Positions 53,993 to 60,736 of a stretch of DNA of 64,000 nucleotides are shown piece after piece. A program made the translations under genes and the position numbers. This DNA is from an uncultured Winogradskyella sp. (GTDB taxonomy: Bacteria; Bacteroidota; Bacteroidia; Flavobacteriales; Flavobacteriaceae), in contig NZ_CANMXL010000005.1 in NCBI RefSeq assembly GCF_947501905.1, positions 1 through 64,000 on the forward strand, written 5' to 3'. The notes below the pieces were generated by a model. It searched no databases, was not told the origin of the DNA, and saw only the letters and a list, made by a program, of their open reading frames with translations. The first letter of the stretch is position 1. Each line of letters begins with the position of its first letter.

Positions 53993-54066
53993 TAACAATC
54001 GAGAATAAATGTGTTATTTGGTAAGTTATTACTTTAAAACTTGACTCTAAAACAATAATTTTACGT

Positions 54067-54076
54067 TTTGTACAAA
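54067..54076. promoter_or_regulatory. Small palindrome in the tetR/phenylalanine hydroxylase gap (TTTGTACAAA)
   Basis: A perfect 10-base palindrome 8 bases before the hydroxylase ATG. It overlaps a minus-strand -7 box (54073-54080, TATATTTG) that could drive tetR. It may be an operator, but short AT-rich palindromes also arise by chance. Confidence 0.35.
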
Positions 54077-54080
54077 TATA
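54073..54080 (-). promoter_or_regulatory. Possible -7 box for the tetR gene
   Basis: The minus strand reads TATATTTG (TAnnTTTG), 80 bases upstream of the tetR ATG. Confidence 0.4.
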
Positions 54081-54083
54081 CGC

Positions 54084-55841
54084 ATGAACAAGAATTTTGA
54101 AACCAACCCTTTAATTGATCGATTGCCTCCACATTTAAAGCAATTTATCAAACCTCAAAATTACGATAGCTATTCGCCAATAAACCAAGCTGTATGGCGT
54201 TTTGTTATGCGAAAAAATATTTCGTACTTAGGTAAAGTTGCGCATGAATCTTATCTCAAAGGCCTAGATTTAACAGGAATTTCTAAAGATAAAATTCCGA
54301 GTATGTACGGCATGAACCGTATCCTAAAAGGAATAGGATGGGCTGCAGTTGCAGTAGATGGTTTTATACCACCTAATGCTTTTATGGAGTTTCAAGCTTA
54401 TAAAGTCTTAGTGATTGCATCAGATATTCGTCAGCTTGAAAATATAGAATACACACCAGCTCCGGATATCATTCATGAAGCTGCAGGACATGCACCAATT
54501 ATAGCCAATCCTGACTATGCTGAATACCTAAGACGTTTTGGAGAAATAGGCGCTAAAGCCATTTTATCGTCGCATGATAATGATATGTACGAAGCTGTGC
54601 GAAGGCTTTCTATATTAAAAGAAGCTAAAGTTTCCAAGCAAGAAGATATTGATAATGCAGAAGCAGAAGTCTACAAACTTCAAAATAAAAAAGTACCACT
54701 ATCCGAAATGGCACAAATACGAAACTTACATTGGTGGACTGTTGAATACGGATTAATTGGTGATACTGATAAACCAAGACTCTATGGTGCCGGACTACTA
54801 TCTTCAATAGGCGAAAGCAAATGGTGCTTGTCTGAAGAGGTGAAAAAAATTCCATACTCTATAAAAGCTGCAGAAACTGAGTTTGATATTACAAAACCGC
54901 AACCTCAGCTTTTTGTGACACCAGATTTCTCGTATTTAATGCAAGTCCTAGATGAGTTTGCAAATACCATGGCTCTCAGAAAAGGTGGTTGGCGTGGTTT
55001 GAGCAAATTAATAGAGTCTAAAAAAGTAGGCACCATTGAGTTGAATACTGGATTACAAATTTCTGGCGTATTTACAAAAATGATTCGTGATGAAGATAAT
55101 CAAGTCGTATTCTTTAAAACCGAAGGACCAACAGCTTTAGCTAATCGTGAAAAAGAATTGATTGGCCATGGTACAGAAACGCATCCTAAGGGATTTAGCT
55201 CACCTATTGGAAAATTAAAAGGGATTAACCTTGCTATCGAAGATATGGGGCCTCGCGACTTAAAAGCCTATAACTTTTATGACAACAAACGTATAGCATT
55301 TGAGTACGAAAGTGGTATTACTGTTGAAGGTTTAAATATTACAGGCATTAGAAATCTACAAGGAAAATTGATATTAATACAGTTTGAAGATTGTACCGTA
55401 AAATACAATAACGAGATTCTATTTACACCTGAAGATGGCACTTTTGATTTGGCTGTAGGTTCTTCAATTGTTTCGGCTTATGCAGGTAGTGCAGACTACC
55501 ACTCATTTGAAAATTTATATCATGTTTCAGAGAACACAACAATTCAACCTGAAACAGATAAAACAAAAATTCAGCTCAAAGCATTATACCAAAACGTAAG
55601 AGATTCAAGAGAAAAGGATACTATTTCTGAAGGTGATTTAAAATCTGTTTTCACTGCATTAAAGTCGAATCATAAACAGGATTGGCTTTTAAGTTTAGAA
55701 CTTTTAGAACTGGCTGATAAATTTGATGTTTTAGATTTGAAAGTGAAAGTTCAGCTATACTTAAACGAACAAAAGATTAGTCAACCCAACATTGCACACT
55801 TAATTGATGATGGGTTAGAGATTATAAACGAAATGCATTAA
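54084..55841 (+). CDS. Aromatic amino-acid hydroxylase (phenylalanine 4-monooxygenase type), long form
   Basis: Iron- and pterin-dependent hydroxylation of phenylalanine to tyrosine. The 585-residue protein has the family motif 'IIHEAAGHAPIIANPDYAEY' with iron ligands H131 and H136 and the Glu in HWWTVEYGLIG. The catalytic part covers about 60-300. Residues about 310-585 form an extension not present in the 270-300-residue proteobacterial PhhA; similar long forms occur in Bacteroidota. It diverges from tetR-paaE, linking phenylalanine and phenylacetate use. A pterin dehydratase (phhB) is not seen. Confidence 0.92.
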   Translation: MNKNFETNPLIDRLPPHLKQFIKPQNYDSYSPINQAVWRFVMRKNISYLGKVAHESYLKGLDLTGISKDKIPSMYGMNRILKGIGWAAVAVDGFIPPNAFMEFQAYKVLVIASDIRQLENIEYTPAPDIIHEAAGHAPIIANPDYAEYLRRFGEIGAKAILSSHDNDMYEAVRRLSILKEAKVSKQEDIDNAEAEVYKLQNKKVPLSEMAQIRNLHWWTVEYGLIGDTDKPRLYGAGLLSSIGESKWCLSEEVKKIPYSIKAAETEFDITKPQPQLFVTPDFSYLMQVLDEFANTMALRKGGWRGLSKLIESKKVGTIELNTGLQISGVFTKMIRDEDNQVVFFKTEGPTALANREKELIGHGTETHPKGFSSPIGKLKGINLAIEDMGPRDLKAYNFYDNKRIAFEYESGITVEGLNITGIRNLQGKLILIQFEDCTVKYNNEILFTPEDGTFDLAVGSSIVSAYAGSADYHSFENLYHVSENTTIQPETDKTKIQLKALYQNVRDSREKDTISEGDLKSVFTALKSNHKQDWLLSLELLELADKFDVLDLKVKVQLYLNEQKISQPNIAHLIDDGLEIINEMH

Positions 55842-55843
55842 AC

Positions 55844-56152
55844 ATGGGATTATTTAGTTTTTTATTTGGAAAGAAGTCAAATCAAATTAAAGAATATCTA
55901 GAAAAAGATGCTGTAATTCTGGATGTTCGTACACAAAAAGAATACGATGCTGACCACATTGAAGGTGCTGTCCTAATTCCTATTTCAGAATTAAAATCTA
56001 GATTAAAAGAAGTGAAAGATTTAAACAAGCCTGTTATTGCGCATTGTAAAAGCGGTATTCGTTCTACCCAAGCTTCTCAAATATTAAACTCAAACGGCAT
56101 AGATGCAATTAATGGTGGTGGCATTTCTACAATGAAAGCTGCGTTAAAGTAG
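55844..56152 (+). CDS. Rhodanese-like domain protein
   Basis: A 102-residue single rhodanese domain with active-site Cys in VIAHCKSGIRSTQAS and the typical 'VILDVRTQKEYDADHIEGA' N-terminal half. No signal peptide is clear; the N-terminus GLFSFLFGKK could be membrane-associated. Single-domain forms move sulfane sulfur. It starts 2 bases after the hydroxylase gene, so both are cotranscribed. Its end overlaps the convergent DUF4230 gene by 9 bases. Confidence 0.92.
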   Translation: MGLFSFLFGKKSNQIKEYLEKDAVILDVRTQKEYDADHIEGAVLIPISELKSRLKEVKDLNKPVIAHCKSGIRSTQASQILNSNGIDAINGGGISTMKAALK

Positions 56153-56752
56153 GAGTTTTTCAAAATCAGCTTCTGCATCTAATTGCTCACCATTATATTC
56201 TAACTTCCAACCTAAGGAATTTGTAAGAATGTAGAACTTGGCAAGTTCGCTAACTAATCTATTTTTTGCATTAGATACCAGATTAGACTTATTAATTTTT
56301 GTTTGTAAAGATGTATTTACACTTTCCTTAATACTATTATAATCTTCAGCTTCAAATTGGTTTAAAAAATCATCTTGAATATCATAATATTCTAAATCTG
56401 GATTTATTGAAATTTCGTGTTCTGGTATTGACAATATTTTAAGGGTTTTTGTTTCTTCATCAATATTATATTCTAGCTGACTTAAATCATAAGCAATTGA
56501 CACTTTAGCATTAACAACAACTATAGCTTTTTTCTCAGCAGTAAGATAATCTCCTAATATCTCTTTAGAGTTTTCATAGTTGAACACTTCAGAAAAATGC
56601 CCCTCAGTAACCACAAGTTTGCTTACATTTTTAAGCTGCTCTTGAAGTATATCTGATGAGTTGTTTATAACCACAGTAGATTCATGCGTACATTCTCTAT
56701 AAACAAGCAAAATTGTTACGGTTAGTAATACGCCAAATAAAAATTTTCTCAT
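56144..56752 (-). CDS. DUF4230 membrane-anchored protein
   Basis: A 202-residue protein with one N-terminal membrane helix (LFGVLLTVTILLVYRE). The rest fits DUF4230: KNVSKLVVTEGHFSEVF, 'AIVVVNAKVSIAYDLSQLEY', 'LSIPEHEISINPDLEYYD' and a helical C-terminus. It is thought to face the periplasm; function unknown. The gene ends inside the rhodanese gene (9-base convergent overlap). Confidence 0.88.
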   Translation of the reverse strand: MRKFLFGVLLTVTILLVYRECTHESTVVINNSSDILQEQLKNVSKLVVTEGHFSEVFNYENSKEILGDYLTAEKKAIVVVNAKVSIAYDLSQLEYNIDEETKTLKILSIPEHEISINPDLEYYDIQDDFLNQFEAEDYNSIKESVNTSLQTKINKSNLVSNAKNRLVSELAKFYILTNSLGWKLEYNGEQLDAEADFEKLLL

Positions 56753-56785
56753 ACATAAATTTTAATAATTAGTCAGAAGCATAAC

Positions 56786-56836
56786 TTTTCAGTTAATTTT
56801 TATTTAAACGATAAATTAAAGCAGATTAACTGAAAA
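56786..56836. repeat. Perfect 12-base inverted repeat in a divergent promoter region
   Basis: ttttcagttaat (56786-56797) pairs perfectly with attaactgaaaa (56825-56836), with 27 bases between. It lies in the 188-base gap between the DUF4230 gene and the divergent exported protein gene, and has no T-run typical of a terminator. It could be a regulator site or an RNA hairpin. Confidence 0.45.
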
Positions 56837-56940
56837 ACAATACTATATAGCATAAAAGTTCATCATTTAAATTAAAAGAATTTAATTTTACGCGCTCTTA
56901 CGAAAGTAATATAATATTGAGCTAATAATTAAAAAACCTC

Positions 56941-57789
56941 TTGTTTAATTTAAAAATTATACTGCCTTTACTATTCTTATCGACCATGGTTTATGGTCAA
57001 AAATCTACATTGATACAAAACGTCAATTTTAGAGCAAAAGAACTTAAGCACTACTTAAACAAAGCAGAAGACAGTCTTATTCTTGAGGCAAAACGAACCA
57101 TCTATAAGGTTAATCTTTTTAATAAGGACTATGATGAAACTATAGAAGTAAAAGACAAAAAAATAACAATACCTCTTTATGACTTAGATATTGGCAGGTA
57201 TGTAATAGAGGTCGTTCTTCTTGACAAGCGTATAATTATTGTACTATTTCGTAATGAACCTTTACTAGACCCATATATAACTGAAATATCATTAGGAGAC
57301 AATGATACCAGTGATATTGTTGAAGAAAACGAAAAAGAAGTAGCTGGTATAGATAATTCTAAGTACGATGAAATTGAAATAGAAGATAGAAAAGATGATA
57401 CACACTTTGATTCTAAAAGCATAAACGATTTACTTAATTACAAGCGGCCTATTATCAAAAAAACAGTTAAAAAGAGAAAAGAAAGAAAACGTAAGTACAA
57501 TTACTGGGTATATAGTAAGGTTAATAGTGGTCACTATTCAAAAACAATAAGAAAAATGGCAACTAAAAAAGAGATAGATCGTATGATAAAAAGAAACCAA
57601 TTGGATGTAAAAACCCTAAAAGGCCAATCTAACATATTAAAAATTTGGGAAGTTTATAATAGTCCTATGTTTTTAAAACATAAAGAATTAGATAAAGATT
57701 TTATTAATACAAAATCGCCATATTTTAATGCAATACCTTTTTACACTACTGAGAGTTATGGCTTTGATGCAAAGCCTCAAGCAAATTAA
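56941..57789 (+). CDS. Exported protein with basic middle region, function unknown
   Basis: A 282-residue protein starting with TTG, as no ATG preserves the signal peptide (NLKIILPLLFLSTMVYGQ). The mature part has a beta-rich segment (NKDYDETIEVKDKKITIPLY), an acidic linker (VEENEKEVAG), a very basic run (KKRKERKRKYNYWVY) and a mixed C-terminus. No family recognised. The end overlaps gldC by 4 bases in convergent orientation. A role in gliding or secretion can only be guessed from position. Confidence 0.68.
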   Translation: MFNLKIILPLLFLSTMVYGQKSTLIQNVNFRAKELKHYLNKAEDSLILEAKRTIYKVNLFNKDYDETIEVKDKKITIPLYDLDIGRYVIEVVLLDKRIIIVLFRNEPLLDPYITEISLGDNDTSDIVEENEKEVAGIDNSKYDEIEIEDRKDDTHFDSKSINDLLNYKRPIIKKTVKKRKERKRKYNYWVYSKVNSGHYSKTIRKMATKKEIDRMIKRNQLDVKTLKGQSNILKIWEVYNSPMFLKHKELDKDFINTKSPYFNAIPFYTTESYGFDAKPQAN

Positions 57790-58112
57790 TTCTTTTTCAA
57801 CTCTAATTTTTCTGCAAAATAATCGCAAAAATCCTTCATAGTTGCTGTCATTTTCTCGTCTTGAGTAGCGCGCATAAAAGTATCACTCATCGTAACTAAT
57901 GTTTGATGAAAGAATTGTTTCATTTCATCTACTGGCATATCTTTTGTCCATAAATCGATACGCAATGTTTCTTGAGTATTACCATCCCAAACAGATAACA
58001 TCATCGCTTTAGCTTCTTCATTTTGTATACCTCCATCTTGTGCGGACCAACTTAATTTCTCTGGCACTCGGTTTTCGTCAAGCTCTACATTTAATTCAAT
58101 TTTAGAATTCAT
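57786..58112 (-). CDS. gldC: Gliding-motility protein GldC
   Basis: A 108-residue cytoplasmic protein that matches GldC along its length ('ELNVELDENRVPEKLSWSAQ', LRIDLWTKDMPVDEMKQFFH and MKDFCDYFAEKL). In Flavobacterium johnsoniae GldC is required for full gliding, and acts together with GldB. It follows gldB by 11 bases as the second gene of the pair. Length standard. Confidence 0.95.
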   Translation of the reverse strand: MNSKIELNVELDENRVPEKLSWSAQDGGIQNEEAKAMMLSVWDGNTQETLRIDLWTKDMPVDEMKQFFHQTLVTMSDTFMRATQDEKMTATMKDFCDYFAEKLELKKN

Positions 58113-58123
58113 CTTTATATTAA

Positions 58124-59092
58124 TTATCGTTTAGGTTTGTACTTTGATTTTTTAAAAATTTCTTCACTGTCTGTTCGCATAAGCGTGATAATATCAACAT
58201 CAGTCTGCTTAGCATAAGCACGAACTATTTGCCAACCAATATATTGCCCCAATCTCCCTGGAGATTCATTATCTAATTCTAAATAAAATTTTGAGAAAGG
58301 CGCAGGCACCGTAAATCTTGTAAATAATTTAGGGTTTGTACTAAAAAGCAATTCTTTTTCCACAAAGTAACTCCATATCTGAGATTCGTTTTCATTTGCC
58401 CATTTCATATCCCCAATAGTATACCCAATCTTATCTGTATCATTAAACTCAGGAATCATAATATCCTTAAAGTAAAGCAACTTTCCGTGGTAAATAATTT
58501 CGTCAAGAAATGTCTTTCTTTGGGATTGGTACTGATAACGGTTTGCATATTTTTCTGCTATTTCTGGTAAGATTTGGTCAGGCCTCATTCTCTCAGCAAA
58601 ATACACAGGTGTATTTTGATAAAACTCATGGTCTTGGCCTAGGTAATTCATCATATTTATAATCAGCAAATCACCTTGTAGCACTAATTTATTTCTATAA
58701 TCTACATAATCAGCTACAGTAATTACCCGAGGTAATTTAAAAGTTTTATCATAATATTTTATATGCTGAAAAAAACGTTTGATATCCTCAGTCTGAACTT
58801 TAAAATCCTCAAATACATTCTTTCCTTCAGAAAACATTTGCTGTTGTAAATCGCCATTAATTCTTTCAATCCAAGAAGAATCTGCTATATCTTCAGGAAA
58901 CAAAAAAGGAAAAGTCTTTTTAACCTTTGGCAACTTTTCTGCATCAGTATTTAAAAGCACTTCATCAAATCTCTCTACAGTAAAATCTATATCTATTTTA
59001 GCTATTTCTCTCTCTAGAGTATTCTCATTTTGGCAAGTCCAAAAAAGAAGAAACAGTAGATTAAATAGTACATGATTATGTTTTACTTTCAT
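58124..59092 (-). CDS. gldB: Gliding-motility lipoprotein GldB
   Basis: A 322-residue lipoprotein with a signal sequence and lipobox Cys20 (LFWTCQ). GldB is essential for gliding and for SprB-type adhesin movement in F. johnsoniae. Seen are the helical mature part with 'KIDIDFTVERFDEVLLNTDA', MNYLGQDHEFYQNTPVYFAE and the C-terminal GRLGQYIGWQIVRAYAKQTD. It is cotranscribed with gldC and diverges from nadE. The pairing with nadE recurs in flavobacteria to my knowledge. Confidence 0.95.
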   Translation of the reverse strand: MKVKHNHVLFNLLFLLFWTCQNENTLEREIAKIDIDFTVERFDEVLLNTDAEKLPKVKKTFPFLFPEDIADSSWIERINGDLQQQMFSEGKNVFEDFKVQTEDIKRFFQHIKYYDKTFKLPRVITVADYVDYRNKLVLQGDLLIINMMNYLGQDHEFYQNTPVYFAERMRPDQILPEIAEKYANRYQYQSQRKTFLDEIIYHGKLLYFKDIMIPEFNDTDKIGYTIGDMKWANENESQIWSYFVEKELLFSTNPKLFTRFTVPAPFSKFYLELDNESPGRLGQYIGWQIVRAYAKQTDVDIITLMRTDSEEIFKKSKYKPKR

Positions 59093-59126
59093 TTCAGAAA
59101 TATTTTTAAAGATAAATCCTTTAAGT

Positions 59127-59134
59127 TATTTTTG
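59127..59134 (+). promoter_or_regulatory. Bacteroidota-type -7 box for nadE (TATTTTTG)
   Basis: TATTTTTG fits TAnnTTTG, 40 bases before the nadE ATG at 59175. Confidence 0.5.
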
Positions 59135-59174
59135 TTTGCAAAGGTACACTTCTTACTATAAAAATTCGAAAATT

Positions 59175-59963
59175 ATGCAAACAGAAAAAGTTGTAGATTA
59201 CATCGTTAATTGGCTTAAAGATTATGCTACAAACGCTAAAGTTAATGGTTTTGTTGTTGGGATTTCTGGCGGAATAGATTCTGCTGTAACATCAACACTT
59301 TGCGCCAAAACTGGTCTAGATGTTCTGTGTATAGAAATGCCTATTCACCAAGCGGCTAGTCATGTATCTAGAGCAGAAGAGCATATTGCTCAACTTAAAG
59401 AACGATTTTCTAATGTAAGCGAAACTCGAGTAGACTTGACTCCAGTTTTTGAAGAATTTAAGACCGAGGTTAGCCTTGATGGAAAACAAGCCACAGTAGA
59501 TATGGCACTTGCCAATACAAGAGCCCGATTACGCATGACTACATTATATTATCATGCAGGGCTATTAGGGTTATTAGTAGCTGGTACAGGAAATAAAGTT
59601 GAAGACTTTGGAGTAGGGTTTTACACTAAGTATGGTGATGGCGGTGTTGACTTAAGCCCAATAGCAGACTTATTAAAATCTGAAGTTTATGCCATTGGCG
59701 AGGTGCTCAAAGTGCCTGATTCTATAATGAAAGCAGCACCAAGTGATGGTCTTTTTGGAGATGCCCGTAGTGACGAGGATCAAATAGGAGCTTCTTACCC
59801 AGAATTGGAATGGGCTATGAAAATGAAAGACGAAGGAAAAACTTCTGAAGATTTTGAAGGACGCCAAAAAGAAGTTTTTGATATTTTTATGCGCTACAAT
59901 AGATCAAACAAACACAAGATGATTCCAATACCAATTTGTGAAATTCCCAAAAATTTGATATAA
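59175..59963 (+). CDS. nadE: NH3-dependent NAD synthase
   Basis: Last step of NAD synthesis: amidation of deamido-NAD with ATP. The 262-residue protein has the P-loop VVGISGGIDSAVTS, 'NTRARLRMTTLYYHA' and GTGNKVEDFGVGFYTKYGDG. It has no N-terminal glutaminase domain, so it uses ammonia directly. I use the ATG at 59175; an upstream TTG would add 13 residues without family support. It diverges from gldB and precedes the response-regulator gene by 143 bases. Confidence 0.96.
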   Translation: MQTEKVVDYIVNWLKDYATNAKVNGFVVGISGGIDSAVTSTLCAKTGLDVLCIEMPIHQAASHVSRAEEHIAQLKERFSNVSETRVDLTPVFEEFKTEVSLDGKQATVDMALANTRARLRMTTLYYHAGLLGLLVAGTGNKVEDFGVGFYTKYGDGGVDLSPIADLLKSEVYAIGEVLKVPDSIMKAAPSDGLFGDARSDEDQIGASYPELEWAMKMKDEGKTSEDFEGRQKEVFDIFMRYNRSNKHKMIPIPICEIPKNLI

Positions 59964-60009
59964 AAAATGTTAAATTCATAATTTTTTCAAAAAATACTTA
60001 CATTTTCAA

Positions 60010-60039
60010 TTGTTTTGACTTTCTGTTTTTGTACTTTTG
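60010..60039 (+). promoter_or_regulatory. Consensus-like promoter (TTG, 19 bases, TACTTTTG)
   Basis: TTG at 60010-60012 and TACTTTTG at 60032-60039 are 19 bases apart, the expected Bacteroidota -33/-7 spacing, 67 bases before the response-regulator ATG. Confidence 0.65.
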
Positions 60040-60106
60040 TTTAGTTAATACACACAATCCCCTTAAGAGCACACTTTTAATTAGTAATTACTAAAAATCA
60101 CCGATT

Positions 60107-60736
60107 ATGGCAAAGATACTATTGGTAGATAGTCATCCTGTTGTTCGAGAAGGACTAAAACAAACACTAAACAAAAACCCTGAATACCAAGTTGTTGGAG
60201 ACTTGGGTAGTGGCGTTGAAATTTTTGAATTCATTAGAGAAAACGATGTAGACATCATTATTTCTGAAATTGATTTACCTGAACTCAATGGTATTACGGC
60301 TTTACGCGCTATTAAAAAAGAGCACAAAACCATTAAAATACTAATGTTTAGTCATCAACCAGAAGAAATCTACGCCATTAGCACACTTAAAGCTGGTGCA
60401 TCCGGTTACCTATCTAAAAATGCAAATACAGCAAAAATAGTTGAAGCTGTTGACACTATAAACCAAGGAAAGGTTTATCTAAGTGAGAAAATGGACAAGC
60501 ATTATAGGTATACAGATACCGCAAAAAGTAGAGCGCGTTTATTTAAGCGATTATCTACTCGTGAAACAGAAGTTCTTAAACTATTATCTATTGGTAAAAA
60601 GAATAAACATATAGCTACAGAGCTAGATATTAACGAAAAAACAGTTAGCACATATAAGGCGCGATTATTCAAAAAACTTAATGTAGATAATATTATAGAC
60701 TTGGTTCACCAAGCTAAGCATCACGATTTGACTTAA
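60107..60736 (+). CDS. NarL-type orphan regulator with altered receiver (E54, S9)
   Basis: A 209-residue receiver-HTH protein. The receiver (1-120) begins ILLVDSHPVVREG and has IISEIDLPELNG, where the phospho-acceptor position 54 is Glu, and the acidic pair of strand 1 is D8-S9 instead of D-D. Lys104 (YLSKNAN) and Ser82 are kept. The LuxR-type HTH (about 145-205) has LSTRETEVLKLLSIG and EKTVSTYKARLFKKLNV. No kinase gene is near. Loss of the phospho-Asp suggests a constitutively active or phosphorylation-independent regulator; Glu can mimic a phosphorylated Asp. Converges with dnaG (4-base overlap). Confidence 0.92.
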   Translation: MAKILLVDSHPVVREGLKQTLNKNPEYQVVGDLGSGVEIFEFIRENDVDIIISEIDLPELNGITALRAIKKEHKTIKILMFSHQPEEIYAISTLKAGASGYLSKNANTAKIVEAVDTINQGKVYLSEKMDKHYRYTDTAKSRARLFKRLSTRETEVLKLLSIGKKNKHIATELDINEKTVSTYKARLFKKLNVDNIIDLVHQAKHHDLT

